Origin: Prostheceraeus crozeri
Lineage: Eukaryota > Platyhelminthes > Polycladida > Euryleptidae
DNA length: 64,000 nucleotides
Reading direction: 5' to 3'
NCBI GenBank assembly: GCA_907163375.1
Contig: CAJQUW010001401.1
Span: 1-64,000, forward strand
Shown here: positions 38,619 to 49,885 of the stretch, piece after piece
Layout: the number at the start of each line of letters is the position of its first letter
Position numbering within the stretch: position 1 is the first letter of the stretch
Notes under the pieces: model-generated
Database searches by the model: none
What the model was told of the DNA's origin: nothing
The model's input: the letters and a program-made list of their open reading frames with translations, nothing else
Made by a program: the position numbers and the translations under genes

Positions 38619-41600
38619 AAGTGCTTAATTTTAAGCACTTTTCACACTTTTAGAAAATGGATATTATTTAGTATTCATCACACAGAAAACCAGACGACAA
38701 CTCCACAACTGTGATCATTACGTTCAAGTATAATACGTCCTAATTTGGAATCCTCTTATCGGTCTTGCTTTTTGTATGACATCATTTTGAACAAAAATGT
38801 ATTTTTGAAAATATCAGAAAATTGTCATTTTTTAAAAGCTATACGGTTTTTTCATTTGACAGTCGATGAATATTGAATAGCACTGTAATACGTGAAATGC
38901 GATGAAAAATCAGAAGAAAGAGATTATAGAAGCTTGGGGACTTCAAAATGTGAAAATTTTCCATTTTTATGCTAATTTTTAACATATTTTGTTCAATGAA
39001 AAAATGGTTTTATCAACATTAATGTGTTTTAAATACGCCAAGCCGTTGGGATTAGTACAGATTGATGGAATGTGTGTTCATAGAAACATATGTAAGCGCA
39101 ATTAAAATTGAATACATTTCGTAGCCGCTGTCGCTGGTTAAATATGAGAAGTAAAAGTGCCTAATTTTAAGCACTTTGCTCTTTTTAGATAATATATACC
39201 AAAGTGTAGGCACGACACCAAAGCTAACTTGTTAAATAGCTTAACTTGCTATTTTAATGTGCATGATATGCTTTCATAATTGTTGCATTATATCGGTTAT
39301 ACCTGGTGGTTAACCTATAGGTATCGGTTAACCTATAATTTTCTATAAACTTTCTATAGCGTAGTACTCGGCCTAGTTACCACAAGGGCTTTTATAACAT
39401 ATTTACCTAAAGATACTGCATGTTAGTTGTGCTACACAACTTGAATAAATCCTCAGTGATTAGGAAAAGTTATGGTTGATAACTCACATCATAAATGTTA
39501 TTCTAGTTCACATAGTAATCAGATGGTAAAAGTTCTTAATTTTAAGCATTTTTGACAAATGTACTCATACTTCGTTTTTATATCTGTTACATATCTCGTA
39601 ACAATTTCGTCTTATATTTCGTTACATATCTGCGAAATCTCAATCAATGTACCGACAGGTTTACGAGTATGCTTATTATCAGCCAAATAAATCACGTAAT
39701 TTGTATAATAGAAGACTCAGGGAAAGTCTATTTAAACTCGTTTTTGACGTCGTTTTGGGGGAAGTCCTTCTTGAATGTGCTTCGACCAACAGGGGCGAGT
39801 TGAGTTTGGTTTGCAGAATGGTTTTTCGCAGAAGACACATTGAAATGATGTTGTGTTTCGCTCACTTTCAGCATATCCATGTCGGCAAATGTAGCATGGC
39901 TTTGGATGAGGCAAATGAGCTGGCCCATGAGAACTCTGCATCAGATCTTAAGGAACGCTCAGAGAATCTCTTCTTGTCTCATTTCCAACTTTCATCATAG
40001 TGAAATGGAGAAGACTGTTTGCTAAATTCATTTTGAAGTCGGCATGAGTCAATTCAGATTGTCCAGGCTTAAAATATCTGTACGCCAAGAAGGAATTAGT
40101 AAAAATGAATCCCAGAACACCACATGCCTGGCGTATATACGGTGAGTGTGTTTGGACAACATCTTCGAATCCTAAAGCACCGGTTCTGAAGTGATTGAAT
40201 ACATCGATCGAAGAACAGTACTTCAAATATTCCTCGGCTACCTGCGGTCTGGGTCACCGTGATGCTTTGTTTTCCTGGGATTTCCAGCGATCGCAGTAGA
40301 GCACGTTGAAATGAACTGCTTCTTCTTTAAATCCATGAAGCTAACAGCCTGGAGGTCTGTGTCATCAAGTTTCGTGGCATAAGCTATCCATTCCCCTCGC
40401 TCGAGTTCTCTCTCATTCAGTAGCTCTTTCTTGTGTGCTGTTTTTGTTAGCATGATTGAATATAGACCTACTTTCATCAATGCAGTTAAACTCTTGACGG
40501 AACCGAACCAAGAGTCTGCAATCACAGTTCTCCCTGATCCATGATAGTCCTTTGTCAGTCTCAACACTGGGGCTGTGGTGGCTCCGTATTCTGAAACGTG
40601 GTCTTTTTCTCGCATTCTCTCTTTTCCTTCGTTTAATTCTATCTTAAGAACGATGTTTGACCGCGCGTCCGACATATCCTTGATTTCATTGTCGATCGGT
40701 CGCGGTTTGCGAATAATTTTGACTTTTCCAGTCAGTCCTTTATGGTAAGATTTAACCATGCTTTCGTCCAGACAAAGCCGGTCCCCAGGACTAAGAGCGC
40801 ATTGGAAGTTTTCGTTGACGCTGTTGATGAAGTCAATGATTTGTTCATCGGGATCTTCTGCCTTCGAAAACTTCAGATACTGCAGCACTTGTTCAAATCG
40901 ATTGCGCGAAATGAAAGTGCCAAATTTCATAGAAGGAAATATTCCTCTATTTTCGTTCCACCAATACATTCTTCTTTCTGGGAGTTTCACTATTGTCATC
41001 GAGTTCATCATCGCGAACACTTTCAAGAGTTTTTCCGTAGTACAGTAATTGGCGAGAAGTTCTTGAAATTCTTTTGAGCATGGGCATTTGTTGCTGGTGC
41101 GCACATGCTGTGATCGGAGAACATTAGGAGGCAACAATTCAATCCAAGTTGACGTTAAGTTCATGAGAAGAGATGATAATGCAAGGTTATGGAATACATG
41201 TAGGTAATTGGGAAAATGTACAGAATTAAGCACTTTTTTATAGTTCACTTCCAAAGAAATGAATGCATTGTAATAGCTTGATTTCATAATTCATATTTCT
41301 TCAAAATTGTGAAATACTTCTATTATACATTTATAAATAAAAAAACTGAAATATAACCTTTTTTATCATCTGAGGGCATTTGGTTATTGAATGGCAATCT
41401 GACGAATCCTCAATCAACGTTTAGGCTACTCATATGAAAGTCATGATGATGTCTTAATATAATCATATTTTAACATGAATGAATATAGTTGATCATTATG
41501 GTTGATTATCACCCCATATTAATGCAGTTTTAACTCATATTCAGGTATTTATACACATACAATTTCAAAAGGAACTTGAGTGCTTAATATTAAGCACTTT

Positions 41601-42329
41601 TCTCTTTAATCTATGGTAGCAATTTTAGGAAAAACTATTAAGTGTGCATGCTTGACTGCTATACATATCATTCGTAAAATACCGTATAGGCCCAGGAATT
41701 AGCACAATATCAATGGCTTGGCGGGTTTGCTTCAGTGTAAATTTCTTGCTTTCGTCGTTTTCAGGCGTATGAAAAATACCTACATTTTCTGTTAATTATC
41801 AAATAAAAATATTGATAGGTTTCTCAAGCCGTTGCCTGTTATCTTTTATAACAATTCATCTCGTTCCTCTTTTGCAGAAAGTGGTCCAGAGTTATTAGCG
41901 GTTGCAGTTTTGAAGAAATATGCTTTCAAAGTGGAGTACTTTAATTTAGAAAAGTGCTTAAAATTAAGCACTTTTGTACCTATCTTTAAAGGCAGATTTC
42001 CATCTTCCAACTGCTTATGAGCGCTAGCCGCTTTGGGATGTCACCAAACATTACCCAAATAAAAAATCCTAAAAGTTAATCCACCTTGACGGCTTTAGTT
42101 GCAGAACTAGATAAAAAATACGAAATTTTGGTTCCTTGAAAAATTGACTTCTAAAATCAACGTGTTGAAAATTCATGATATCAGTTTCATAAAAGCGGTT
42201 GCATTGCACAAATCGGCTATTTTGATCATTGTCAACAAAATATCATTATTAACAGGGTGTCTCTAACTAAAGAAAGTGGTACAGCTTCGTTTCAAAATGG
42301 TCAGAAAAGTGCTTAAAATTAAGCATTTT
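38619..42329. repeat. Dispersed palindrome of PB-2, seven sites
   Basis: Copies of GTGCTTAAAATTAAGCAC or variants start near 38619, 39155, 39530, 41218 (right half only), 41579, 41950 and 42305. Measured at the TTAAGCA half, the spacings are 536 and 375 bp on the left and 364, 374 and 355 bp on the right, nearly the same as in PB-1. The best copies extend to AAAA-N18-TTTT, 26 bp. Confidence 0.9.
39732..41287 (-). pseudogene. piggyBac transposase (PB-2), frameshifted
   Basis: The N-terminal domain contains FAMMNSMTIVKLPERRMYWW, followed by ISRNRFEQVLQYLKF. The catalytic aspartates are in RLCLDESMVKSY (first), RTVIADSWFGSVKSLTALM (second) and SSIDVFNHFRTG (third). The C-terminal zinc ribbon has CYICRHGY ... 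FQCVFCEKPFCKP ... RPCWSKH. Three frames are used: 41287 to about 40240, then about 40235 to 39950, then 39941 to 39732, so there are about two frameshifts, near 40240 and 39945. The first exon or exons expected from PB-1 are not recognised upstream. In the family the protein cuts at TTAA. Confidence 0.9.
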
Positions 42330-42472
42330 CGTTGTCAAATTATCATTAAAGCATTTTACAAAAGGCTGCATCGTTAAAAAACAGTCAATATGCGTTACTC
42401 GCGCAAAACAAGAATTGCGCTGTCATTTTCCCGATCTAAATCTACCAATGCTGAATTATGCAGTCATCCTCC

Positions 42473-43874
42473 TCATAGCTTAAAATAAGAAAATTTCACT
42501 GGGCACCCGCTCGGTTCGTGAGCGGTAAAAATTCCAATTGCATCGTCAGCATATTCAGCTAACGAGTCCTCCCCGAAGATATCGCGAACCAGTGTTCTAC
42601 CTGAAACAGGTATAAACGGACTGTGAATATTTGGAAATTGTATATGCTTTTGAGGACAGTGGTAAGTTTTTATAATCGAATGGTAGAATGTTTCAGATGA
42701 AGGCACGTCGCTTAATTATTTTAATCGTGTGATTTTTATCAATTACATTTTTCAAATATATCATTCATACAAGGGATGTAATTTCTTCGGCAATTAAACT
42801 ATTCTAGTATACGGTAATAGGCTTGGCGATTATGTCAAAACATTGCCGCAGATTTGAAGACGAGTTTCATTCCCTTGTTGAGAATATTATTCTAGGCACA
42901 GATACACGATTTATTATTATAATATATAACCAATATCATTGTTACAGAACACTTACCTGCGTCTATCAATTTCTTCGGATTTGATGCGTTCACGACATTA
43001 ATCATGGTTCGTACGTTTTCATCTTGTTCATCATTCAATCGGTCCTCGAGAAAATTTGAAATCGTAAGGATTACTTCCTGCCGAATCGCAGCGAAATCTT
43101 TACCAGATTTGGTAACCAGGGTGTTGGGAGTTTTTCTCGAGGAAGTTTGCGAGCATGCATGTACATGTACTTCTGTTGATGAAAATCCGCATGATAGCAG
43201 AGTTTCTTCCGCACCTCCTGGGAAAGGTTCGTCTTTCATCATTTGAAAAGCAATGACTTGGGACTTTTTCACTAATAGGTCGGGTAGGGTGATGAAATTT
43301 TTGAGCTTCTTTCTGAAATAATTCCAATTGTCTCAAAATATCTGCGATGACGGCCGTTAACCTTTCGTTGGTCGAATTTTTATGCCAATTTCTGCTAAAA
43401 CCTTGGGCTTGCCGTCTTTCTTTGCGTTCACTTTCATTACTTTCCATGAGTTCTTCCCAATGCTCTCGCATCACCGATAAATTCTTTAGAGCAGCTTTCA
43501 CTAGGTTGAGCAAGTGCTCGGCTAAACGAACTTCGTGATGCCTTGGGAATTTGTGTACTGAATTTCCTTGTAGTGTAGCTTTTTTTCAAGGAATTCTTCA
43601 CGAAAAGGTGAGCTTCGATAAAATGTCGCTAGACCTGTAATATCTGACATTCAATGTCGAAATTCAGCTACCATTTCCAACGATTCGAATGCCAAATCGC
43701 TCCTATGTGCTATGCACCAAAACGTAAGGAATCCCCTCCCAAGTTCGTCCCTTAATCTTTTCCAGAGGCCTGTTTTGAGCCCTGTGTTGACTGCTTCGCC
43801 GTCAGTTGTTAGACCAACAAGCTTTTCTTTCAAAAGTGTAATCACCTGCTTCATACCCCTGGGCCCTGTATCGT
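42473..43874 (-). pseudogene. hAT / KIAA1586-like transposase-derived gene, broken
   Basis: An acceptor site (CTTCATCTGCAG|A) at 43875 opens a coding stretch with KLVGLTTDGEAVNTGLKTGLW and FLTFWCIAHRSDLAFESLEM, the D...G...C.AHR.DLA pattern of hAT-type transposases and of their derived proteins such as KIAA1586/ZNF862. Then come MSDITGLATFYRSSPFREEF and LLNLVKAALKNLSVMREHWEEL, in different frames, then NFLEDRLNDEQDENVRTMIN to a donor CAG|GTAAGT at 42957. Frame changes occur near 43660, 43600 and 43270. At 42473-42706 lies another open stretch (GRTLVRDIFGEDSLAEYADDAIGIF) that may be a further exon. No terminal repeats were found. Confidence 0.55.
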
Positions 43875-44606
43875 CTGCAGATGAAGAATGAAAGAGGAAA
43901 TTTGATCAACAGTCAAAATTGATAGAAACTTATAGAAATTTGTAAGGTACATGTATATATTCAAATGTTAAATCAAGTATTGTTAGTCTGAAATTGAGTA
44001 TTTTTATTTCAAAATTTCCCAATGCCGCCCAGTGAGGATATTTTTGCTGTACTGGGCGGCAAATTTGGTCGACTGGGCGGCAAAAGTGCCGCCCAGTTAA
44101 TATGTTATTTTAAGCTATGATCCTCCTGCAAGCGACCTTCTTTACTCAAGAGAAATCGATGAGACAGCTGACGGTATGAAGTTTTGCCTCAATCAGCGCT
44201 TCCTGTCATCTTATTGGATGGTGAGTGACAGCTTGATTTCACTTCGGTTGATTAAGGTTTACGAAACATACCGAACACATCGTGTTTTCTTTTACCTTGG
44301 TCGGCGCTCAGCAGTAATTTAATCTTCTATGGGGTGGGGGGGGTGAGCTTGTGGCGTCAGGAGTCAGTTTTCTTGGTGTTGACAGGACATGGAGACGGAT
44401 GAACACAAGTGAGTGCTAATGGCAAGTATATGAAACAGCCATTGGTGTAAGAAATTAATTTTCTTGAAAAAATCATCAGTCGTTCCAACTAACTACAGAC
44501 CCGACCAGAAGTACTTTGCATTACATCAACGAAACATAAGTCAGTAGATTGCTGGTGCTTATGTATTCTTTTAATAAGAATTTGTAGAATATCATTTTAA
44601 GATACT
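43875..44606. other. No gene; cluster of GCCGCCCAGT inverted repeats
   Basis: At 44025-44098 the decamer GCCGCCCAGT occurs twice forward and twice reversed (ACTGGGCGGC) within about 75 bp, an island of GC in AT-rich sequence. The rest shows no recognisable feature. A G-run GGGGTGGGGGGGGTG is at 44331-44345. Confidence 0.5.
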
Positions 44607-45954
44607 TTAAATTGATAATTTGACAGTGACTCTTAGGAGGCATTTTTCTTACTTTTTGTTAAACGATGCGCAAATGCATCAGACCATATTTATACCTTAA
44701 CTAACTTTGTGTTCTGCAAGATGATGATCAGACATAATTATAATCAACAGCTGTTCTAGATTGTTTCAGTTTTAGACAAATAGCATAGATTTGAAGATTC
44801 CGTTTCAATGCAGTGTTGAAGAAAATCAAGAAAACTAGCGTTAGAAAATTGAGCAGAATGAATGTCATTTTATAATGTGTAATGTGCCTGATGACATTTC
44901 TTTAACTTCCATGCTTCCAACTAATAAATCAGACAAAGTTTTGACCTCTGACATCTCCTTTATCTGAATATTCCCAAAATATGCAGATATTTTCAAGTAT
45001 TTATAAGATAGCAATTAAAGTCATGTCAGGTATATCATACATCACGAATAAGGGAGGCTGAGGTTTTTACTTCAATATGGCAACTATTTCATACAGTGAC
45101 TGAATGTACAAGGCTTCCATCTGATGAGCATTGTAATTTTTTTCACCACACCTAATACTTTGTTATTAAAAGTGGCTCCTTTTTAAGGAAGATCATTATC
45201 ACATTTAAGTTTTATTGTTGAAAGAACATTTTTTATTAAGCAGACCAACGTTGTAGATGTCAATTTAGATGTGAAAGTGTCAACTGATCAGTCATTTTGT
45301 TTTTAATGGTGAATGAAACTGACATTGCTGAATTAGAATTACACGCATGTCGAGTGAGCAGACGACAAAATATTTCTAAAATGGAATTTTTCAGACAACA
45401 TACGGCTGCGAAAAAAAGATGAAATTAAGTAGTTTTGAAGAAATTCTTTAAAGAACTCTTTTGTGAAGCTTCTGATTATACAAGCGCCTATAATTATTTC
45501 AGATATCAAAACTGCCTCCTAGGAGGCATTTTTATAATTTTCCAATTTTTTATTTTCAGTGTAAAGATGCATCAATATTCTAAATCTAAATCAATGATAA
45601 ACGACGACAAATGCCAATATTGGATAAATCTCTAAAAACATTTTATTAAAAATCACTAAAACCTATCTTCAAAAACCAATTGATTATCAAGATCATGCTT
45701 CATGTATGTCCATTACGCGATAGAGTTCAAGCCATGCAAACACGACTAATAAGTTTCTCAGTGTCTTTGATTTTCAACCCCACTTTTCTCTTATAATCTT
45801 TCACCTTAGACATTCCTGTTTCTTGGTGTACAGTGGACTTCGCTTAATACGATATTGAATGAACCACTAAAAAATATCGTAATAAGCGATATATCGTATT
45901 AACCGATATTTGTTATAAGGAGCTGTTAATATAGTCTACGTACGTATGACATGT

Positions 45955-46100
45955 TAACTAGTATGTATTTGAGTTTAGAGAGTTGAAAAATATCTTCTAG
46001 AACACGGTAAGCATGTATTTGAGTTAGAGAGCTGAAAAAACATCTCGTAGAACACGGTATGTATTTGAGTTGAAAAAAATTCCATAGGACATGTTCAGGA
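45955..46100. repeat. Tandem repeat of about 54 bp inside the Tigger element
   Basis: Two and a half units with GTATGTATTTGAGTT(T)AGAGAG and TAGAACACGGTA lie between the transposase stop and the left terminal repeat. Confidence 0.75.
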
Positions 46101-46124
46101 TATACAGTGATTTCAAATTTAGTG

Positions 46125-47261
46125 TCAGAGAAAGTAGTCCGTGATGGGTTTTTGAACAGCAGGTACTCGTGCTTTGATAATCATATCTTCAATTTCATAC
46201 GTTGATTTCAGCGTCAAGTTTTTCTTTTCCATGTACTTACGCACTTGACCGAGTGCCTTTAATGCATCCTTGGCGCTGATTTCGACATCGTTCGCCACCA
46301 ACGTCGGTGGTTCGTCCTCTACGTCAGATCCATCTTGGTGTTGATTACTGATACTTTCACATATTTCAATGTCTGTAAGTGTTGCTGAACATTGTTCATC
46401 ACTATCACAGATACAGAATTCGTCGAATGTCGATCGGTCGATGATGTCACTCATCTCAATGGGTTCATCATCCTCGTCGTCAAATTCTGTATCGTCATGC
46501 TGACGTATAAAGCCACATTTTTTAAAAATATTAGAAATAGACTCCGGCTTAACTAAGAACCATGCGCGTTTTACGAGGTATAGAGCCTGCAACACGTCGA
46601 CTGTCTGTGCGAAGTCGTTGATACTTTTGTCAGGATTATCATCTATAAATGTTAGCATTCGGCGAAGGATGTTTTGTCTGTAGTATGACTTGAGTGTCTT
46701 AATTATACCTTGGTCGGCTGGTTGGATCAGTGACGTTGTATTTGGAGGTAAGTATTGAATGGAGACATTACGCAACTCTGGGCAACCGTAATGACGAGTA
46801 GCGTTGTCGACGAATAACAGCACTTTCCGATTTTCTTTGGCCATGCGATCATCAAAATTCTTCACAATTTCGTGAAAGATTCGTTACGTCATCCAAGCCT
46901 TTGAATTGTGAAAATATGGCAATGGTGGAGACTTACGTTTGAAACATCGTGGATTTTTGAAGCGACCGATGGTGAATAAGTTCTTATCCGAGCCGTCAGC
47001 GTTGGTGAGGACTAGCAATGTTATTCGTGCTTTCATTTCCTTAAAACCTTTTACTCTGTCAAGGCGTCGAACACAGAGTGTGCCAGAGGGTAAAGCCTTA
47101 TAGAATAACGCTGTCTCATCGGCATTATAAACGTCTTTTGGCGAGAAACCATTAAGAATTCCCGGGAGCGTTGTTGCAATATATTGTTCGGCAGCTGGAG
47201 AATCAGCGCTGGCCACCTCACCTGAGATCACTCTATGATGAATATTGTGCCGCTTACTCAC
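46125..47261 (-). pseudogene. Tigger transposase, N-terminus missing and one stop
   Basis: The DDE domain starts with the first aspartate in VYNADETALFYKALP. The second is in LLFVDNATRHYG and the third in LIQPADQGIIKTLK, with 30 residues between the last two (DD30D). The frame is the same throughout, with a single in-frame TAA at 46884-46886. The CENP-B type helix-turn-helix that normally precedes the catalytic domain is absent. The C-terminal part is acidic (DDEDDEPIEMSD) and ends KPITDYFL. It is a plain DNA transposon remnant that cannot produce a full transposase. Confidence 0.92.
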
Positions 47262-48221
47262 TTACTCACATATGTATCGTAATATGCAGTGTAAATATAA
47301 TGGAAAATTACCGGACGGGGATTTTTGTGATATCGCAATAAGCGATATATCGTAATAAGCGATATCGTATTAAGCGATGTTGAAGTAGTGTATTCTAATA
47401 CGATTCAAAAAGGGACCGCGGAAAATTATTGTAATACGCGATTTATCGTATTAAGCGATATCGTATTAAACGAAGTCCACTGTATTTGCCAGCAGTCACA
47501 AGTTGTTGAGGTATGAGATAGTCAATGTTGCATACTGTAGGGAAGCTATGAAAATGCATAACGGATGAAGCATGACGGAATCTATATTGGCCGTAGCAAA
47601 ACTGCTATCAAATAGCACATTGCTAGTACCGATAGATCTAATATTTCAATCTACAACTTAAAAAGTTTCAATTGATTATATAATGATAGGCTTCACATAT
47701 CCGTATCATTATTAGTAGATGCAAAATGATCATCATACATATAGGCCTCTTGCCTTACTAGGCCTACGTTGGCTACAACTTCACAAAAATTTCAATGAAA
47801 GCAAGTGTGATCAAAAAGAATCACCGGAAAATATTTTCATAGCCTCATTGATCAGGTTTATACAGTGCTTTATTTATCTCAGGAACAGTCCTGCCGAGCT
47901 GATAGAAATAGCATATTTTCTGAAAACCTGATTTATTTTGATTTCCTTAAATGCATTTGGAAATCCTTCTTCGCAACCTTCTTCGATTCCATCTAGATCC
48001 TTCTTCGAGAAATATGTTGTTGCATGATGGGAGTTGCTCATACAAAAAGTTCAAAGTCGATGATGTTGTTGAATTCATGCATGAATTACCAGCAGGTGTC
48101 TTCAAATCCAGTTGACTCGGCCCGCAGTTTCTTCTGAATCGATTCCACGTGAATATTTCAAGTGTCCAGCAGTCACATTTGGTCTTTGAATTATATCATG
48201 GCTGTGAGTTTTTGGAGGTTC

Positions 48222-48490
48222 TCATATTGAGCTGGTTGAAGAGGTTAATAAGAACTGGTTGTCCTTCAATCTCACAGCCTTCGAAGGCTCTCTCTCTCGA
48301 AGAGATCTCTGTCCTTTCACGTTCCTCTCACAAAGTATTTCTTCTATGTATAATGTTTGGGACGTATTTATCAGCATAATACCATACAACTCACTCATTT
48401 GCATAAACTGAACAGCTTGTTTCACTCAAAGTGTACATATGAAACTTGTAAGTTTGATTTCACTGATCCAAATAATCAATCTCCTTCAAT
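48222..48490 (-). pseudogene. Remnant of the PB-3 piggyBac transposase
   Basis: On the minus strand FGSVKS (48454-48471) matches the FGSVKS after the second catalytic aspartate of PB-2, and ELYGIMLINTSQT with EEILCERN (within 48222-48425) corresponds to GLYSIMLTKTAHK and ELLNEREL there. Stops and frame changes interrupt it. Other parts of the protein between 47500 and 49000 are too decayed to place. Confidence 0.65.
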
Positions 48491-49310
48491 AACTCGGTGC
48501 AGTTCGGTGGCAGGCCTACTTTGTCAGTCTCAGGCAAGTCGGTGTTGATTAATACCTCGAATTCCTTTACTTATTCTTTATTCTTCATAATTTCTTGTCC
48601 TTCGTATAATGCGACTTAAAGTACCGCATAATCTGGTTAGACGAAAGAATAATCATCACAGAGCTTTGAATACATTGCCGATTGGCCATCTTTCTCGTCA
48701 TTTTCATTTTGCCAGTCAAGTTCCTGTGGTAATGCTTTCACCGAGTTCTCATATATGCACAAGAAGTATCCCAGCAGTAAAACTTTCCTGTAAATGCTTG
48801 ATCATCGACAACATCGATGAAATCTACTTTTTTTGGTTCTGATCATCAGAACTGGAATCCGTTGAGTCTTCATAATCAGCAAAAATGTGTTTCGATTCAT
48901 GGCTTTTTCATAGTTTGGAGTTATGCAGACATAGTTTGGCCATCAATTCCATAGAGCAACGGTATGGAAGCATTTGGTTTTGTCTTGGTAGCACTTGATG
49001 CTCATCCAGCAAATTACTAGTCCAGATTTGCTTTTTTATGGACATATGAATATTAAGAAAAGTGCCTCGGAGATATAATTCAATTTTGATTTTCAGTGTT
49101 ATTAATAGAATTCATATGAACGTGACATGTGAGCTGTTTTTTATCAAATGAATTTGTATATAATTCCCAAAGTTACGAGTAAGTGACTCTTTACCTCTCC
49201 TTTAGTTGAAAGAATAAAATTTTCACGTTTCTTGATAAGCTTTCCCGTCAATTCTGTCATAGATTTTCCTCTTAGAATAGGAATATGATTGTATGCAAAA
49301 GGTTAAATTA

Positions 49311-49364
49311 ACCTCATTTTCTTGGAATATGCGATGCACCTCATTTTCTTGGAATATGCGATGC
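49311..49364. repeat. 27-bp tandem duplication
   Basis: Two identical 27-bp units starting ACCTCATTTTCTTGGAATAT lie in a row inside the right part of PB-3. Confidence 0.9.
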
Positions 49365-49885
49365 AATAATTGCAATGAAGCAGGTGGTTGCGATTATTAC
49401 TTTCTAAATTTAATGGAAGAGTTACATAATTTCAGCCATTTATGAAAATGAAAACTATCTCCTAGGAGGTAGTTTTCATACTATCTTCATGATTGAAAAT
49501 ATATAAGAAGCAGGAGTGTGTAAGTGTCGGGATTTCTCTGAGCTATAATACTTGATAAAAGCTAAAATAGGTAAAATAATTAGTGGCTAAAGGTATTAAA
49601 ATAGTGGCTAAAATAATACTATTTTTTTCATTATTTGGATTCTAAGGAAAAAAGTCAATTTTTTGCTGTGTTTTTCAAAACTCTTTTTTTTCTCAGACTA
49701 TATTACGCTCGTACTGTGAAAAAGAAATGCTGTAAAATGGCTATACATTTCACAGTAACATTGGATCATGTTCTATATTTCCCTACAAATTCATATAAGC
49801 AGTCCTTTCTCAGCACTGATACATCTGCTAAGGGGTAGAAAACTGCCTCTCAGGAAGTAGAAACTTGGTCAAATTATCAAGTTAA

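Larger units (their letters stand above)
38606..42345 (-). mobile_element. piggyBac-type element PB-2
   Basis: The element is 3,740 bp with TTAA on both sides (38602-38605 and 42346-42349). The left tip is TGATAAATTGACCAAG, one base different from PB-1; the right tip, read inward, is TGATAATTTGACAACG. It carries a piggyBac transposase on the minus strand with all catalytic regions present but interrupted. Its dispersed palindrome is AGTGCTTAAAATTAAGCACT, quite unlike that of PB-1. It is older than PB-1 to judge from the frame disruptions. Confidence 0.9.
45833..47482 (-). mobile_element. Tigger/pogo element nested in PB-3
   Basis: Inverted terminal repeats CAGTGGACTTCG(C)TTAATACGAT and ATCGTATTAAACGAAGTCCACTG are flanked by TA on both sides. 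The 1,650-bp body holds a transposase lacking its N-terminal DNA-binding part; only about 150 bp separate the right repeat from the catalytic domain, so an internal deletion is likely. Sub-repeats with ATATCGTA(A/T)TAAGCGATAT are present near both ends. It splits PB-3, so it is younger than that element. Confidence 0.92.
44627..49860. repeat. Dispersed palindrome of PB-3, about six sites
   Basis: The best copy, TGCCTCCTAGGAGGCA, is at 45513-45528 inside AAAA-N18-TTTT. Others, more decayed, are at 44627, 45173 (TGGCTCC...GGAA), 49063 (TGCCTCGGAG, half), 49454 and 49843. Left spacings are 546 and 340 bp; right spacings about 392 and 389 bp. The left pattern matches PB-1 and PB-2 closely. Confidence 0.75.
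44611..49881 (-). mobile_element. piggyBac-type element PB-3, decayed, hosting a Tigger element
   Basis: TTAA at 44607-44610 and 49882-49885 bounds 5,271 bp, about 3.6 kb without the nested Tigger. The tips read AT-TGATAATTTGAC on the left and, read inward from the right, CT-TGATAATTTGACCAAG, so the same tip core as PB-1 and PB-2 lies two bases further in. The dispersed palindrome is TGCCTCCTAGGAGGCA. The transposase is recognisable only in fragments. This is the oldest of the three copies. Confidence 0.8.

Noticed and set aside
39552-40000. Plus-strand frames over the PB-2 transposase
   Set aside because: They are antisense shadows of the zinc-ribbon region.
41190-41206. ACATGTAGGTA in PB-2, resembling half of the PB-1 palindrome
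   Set aside because: Only 11 bp and out of step with the spacing pattern; likely chance.
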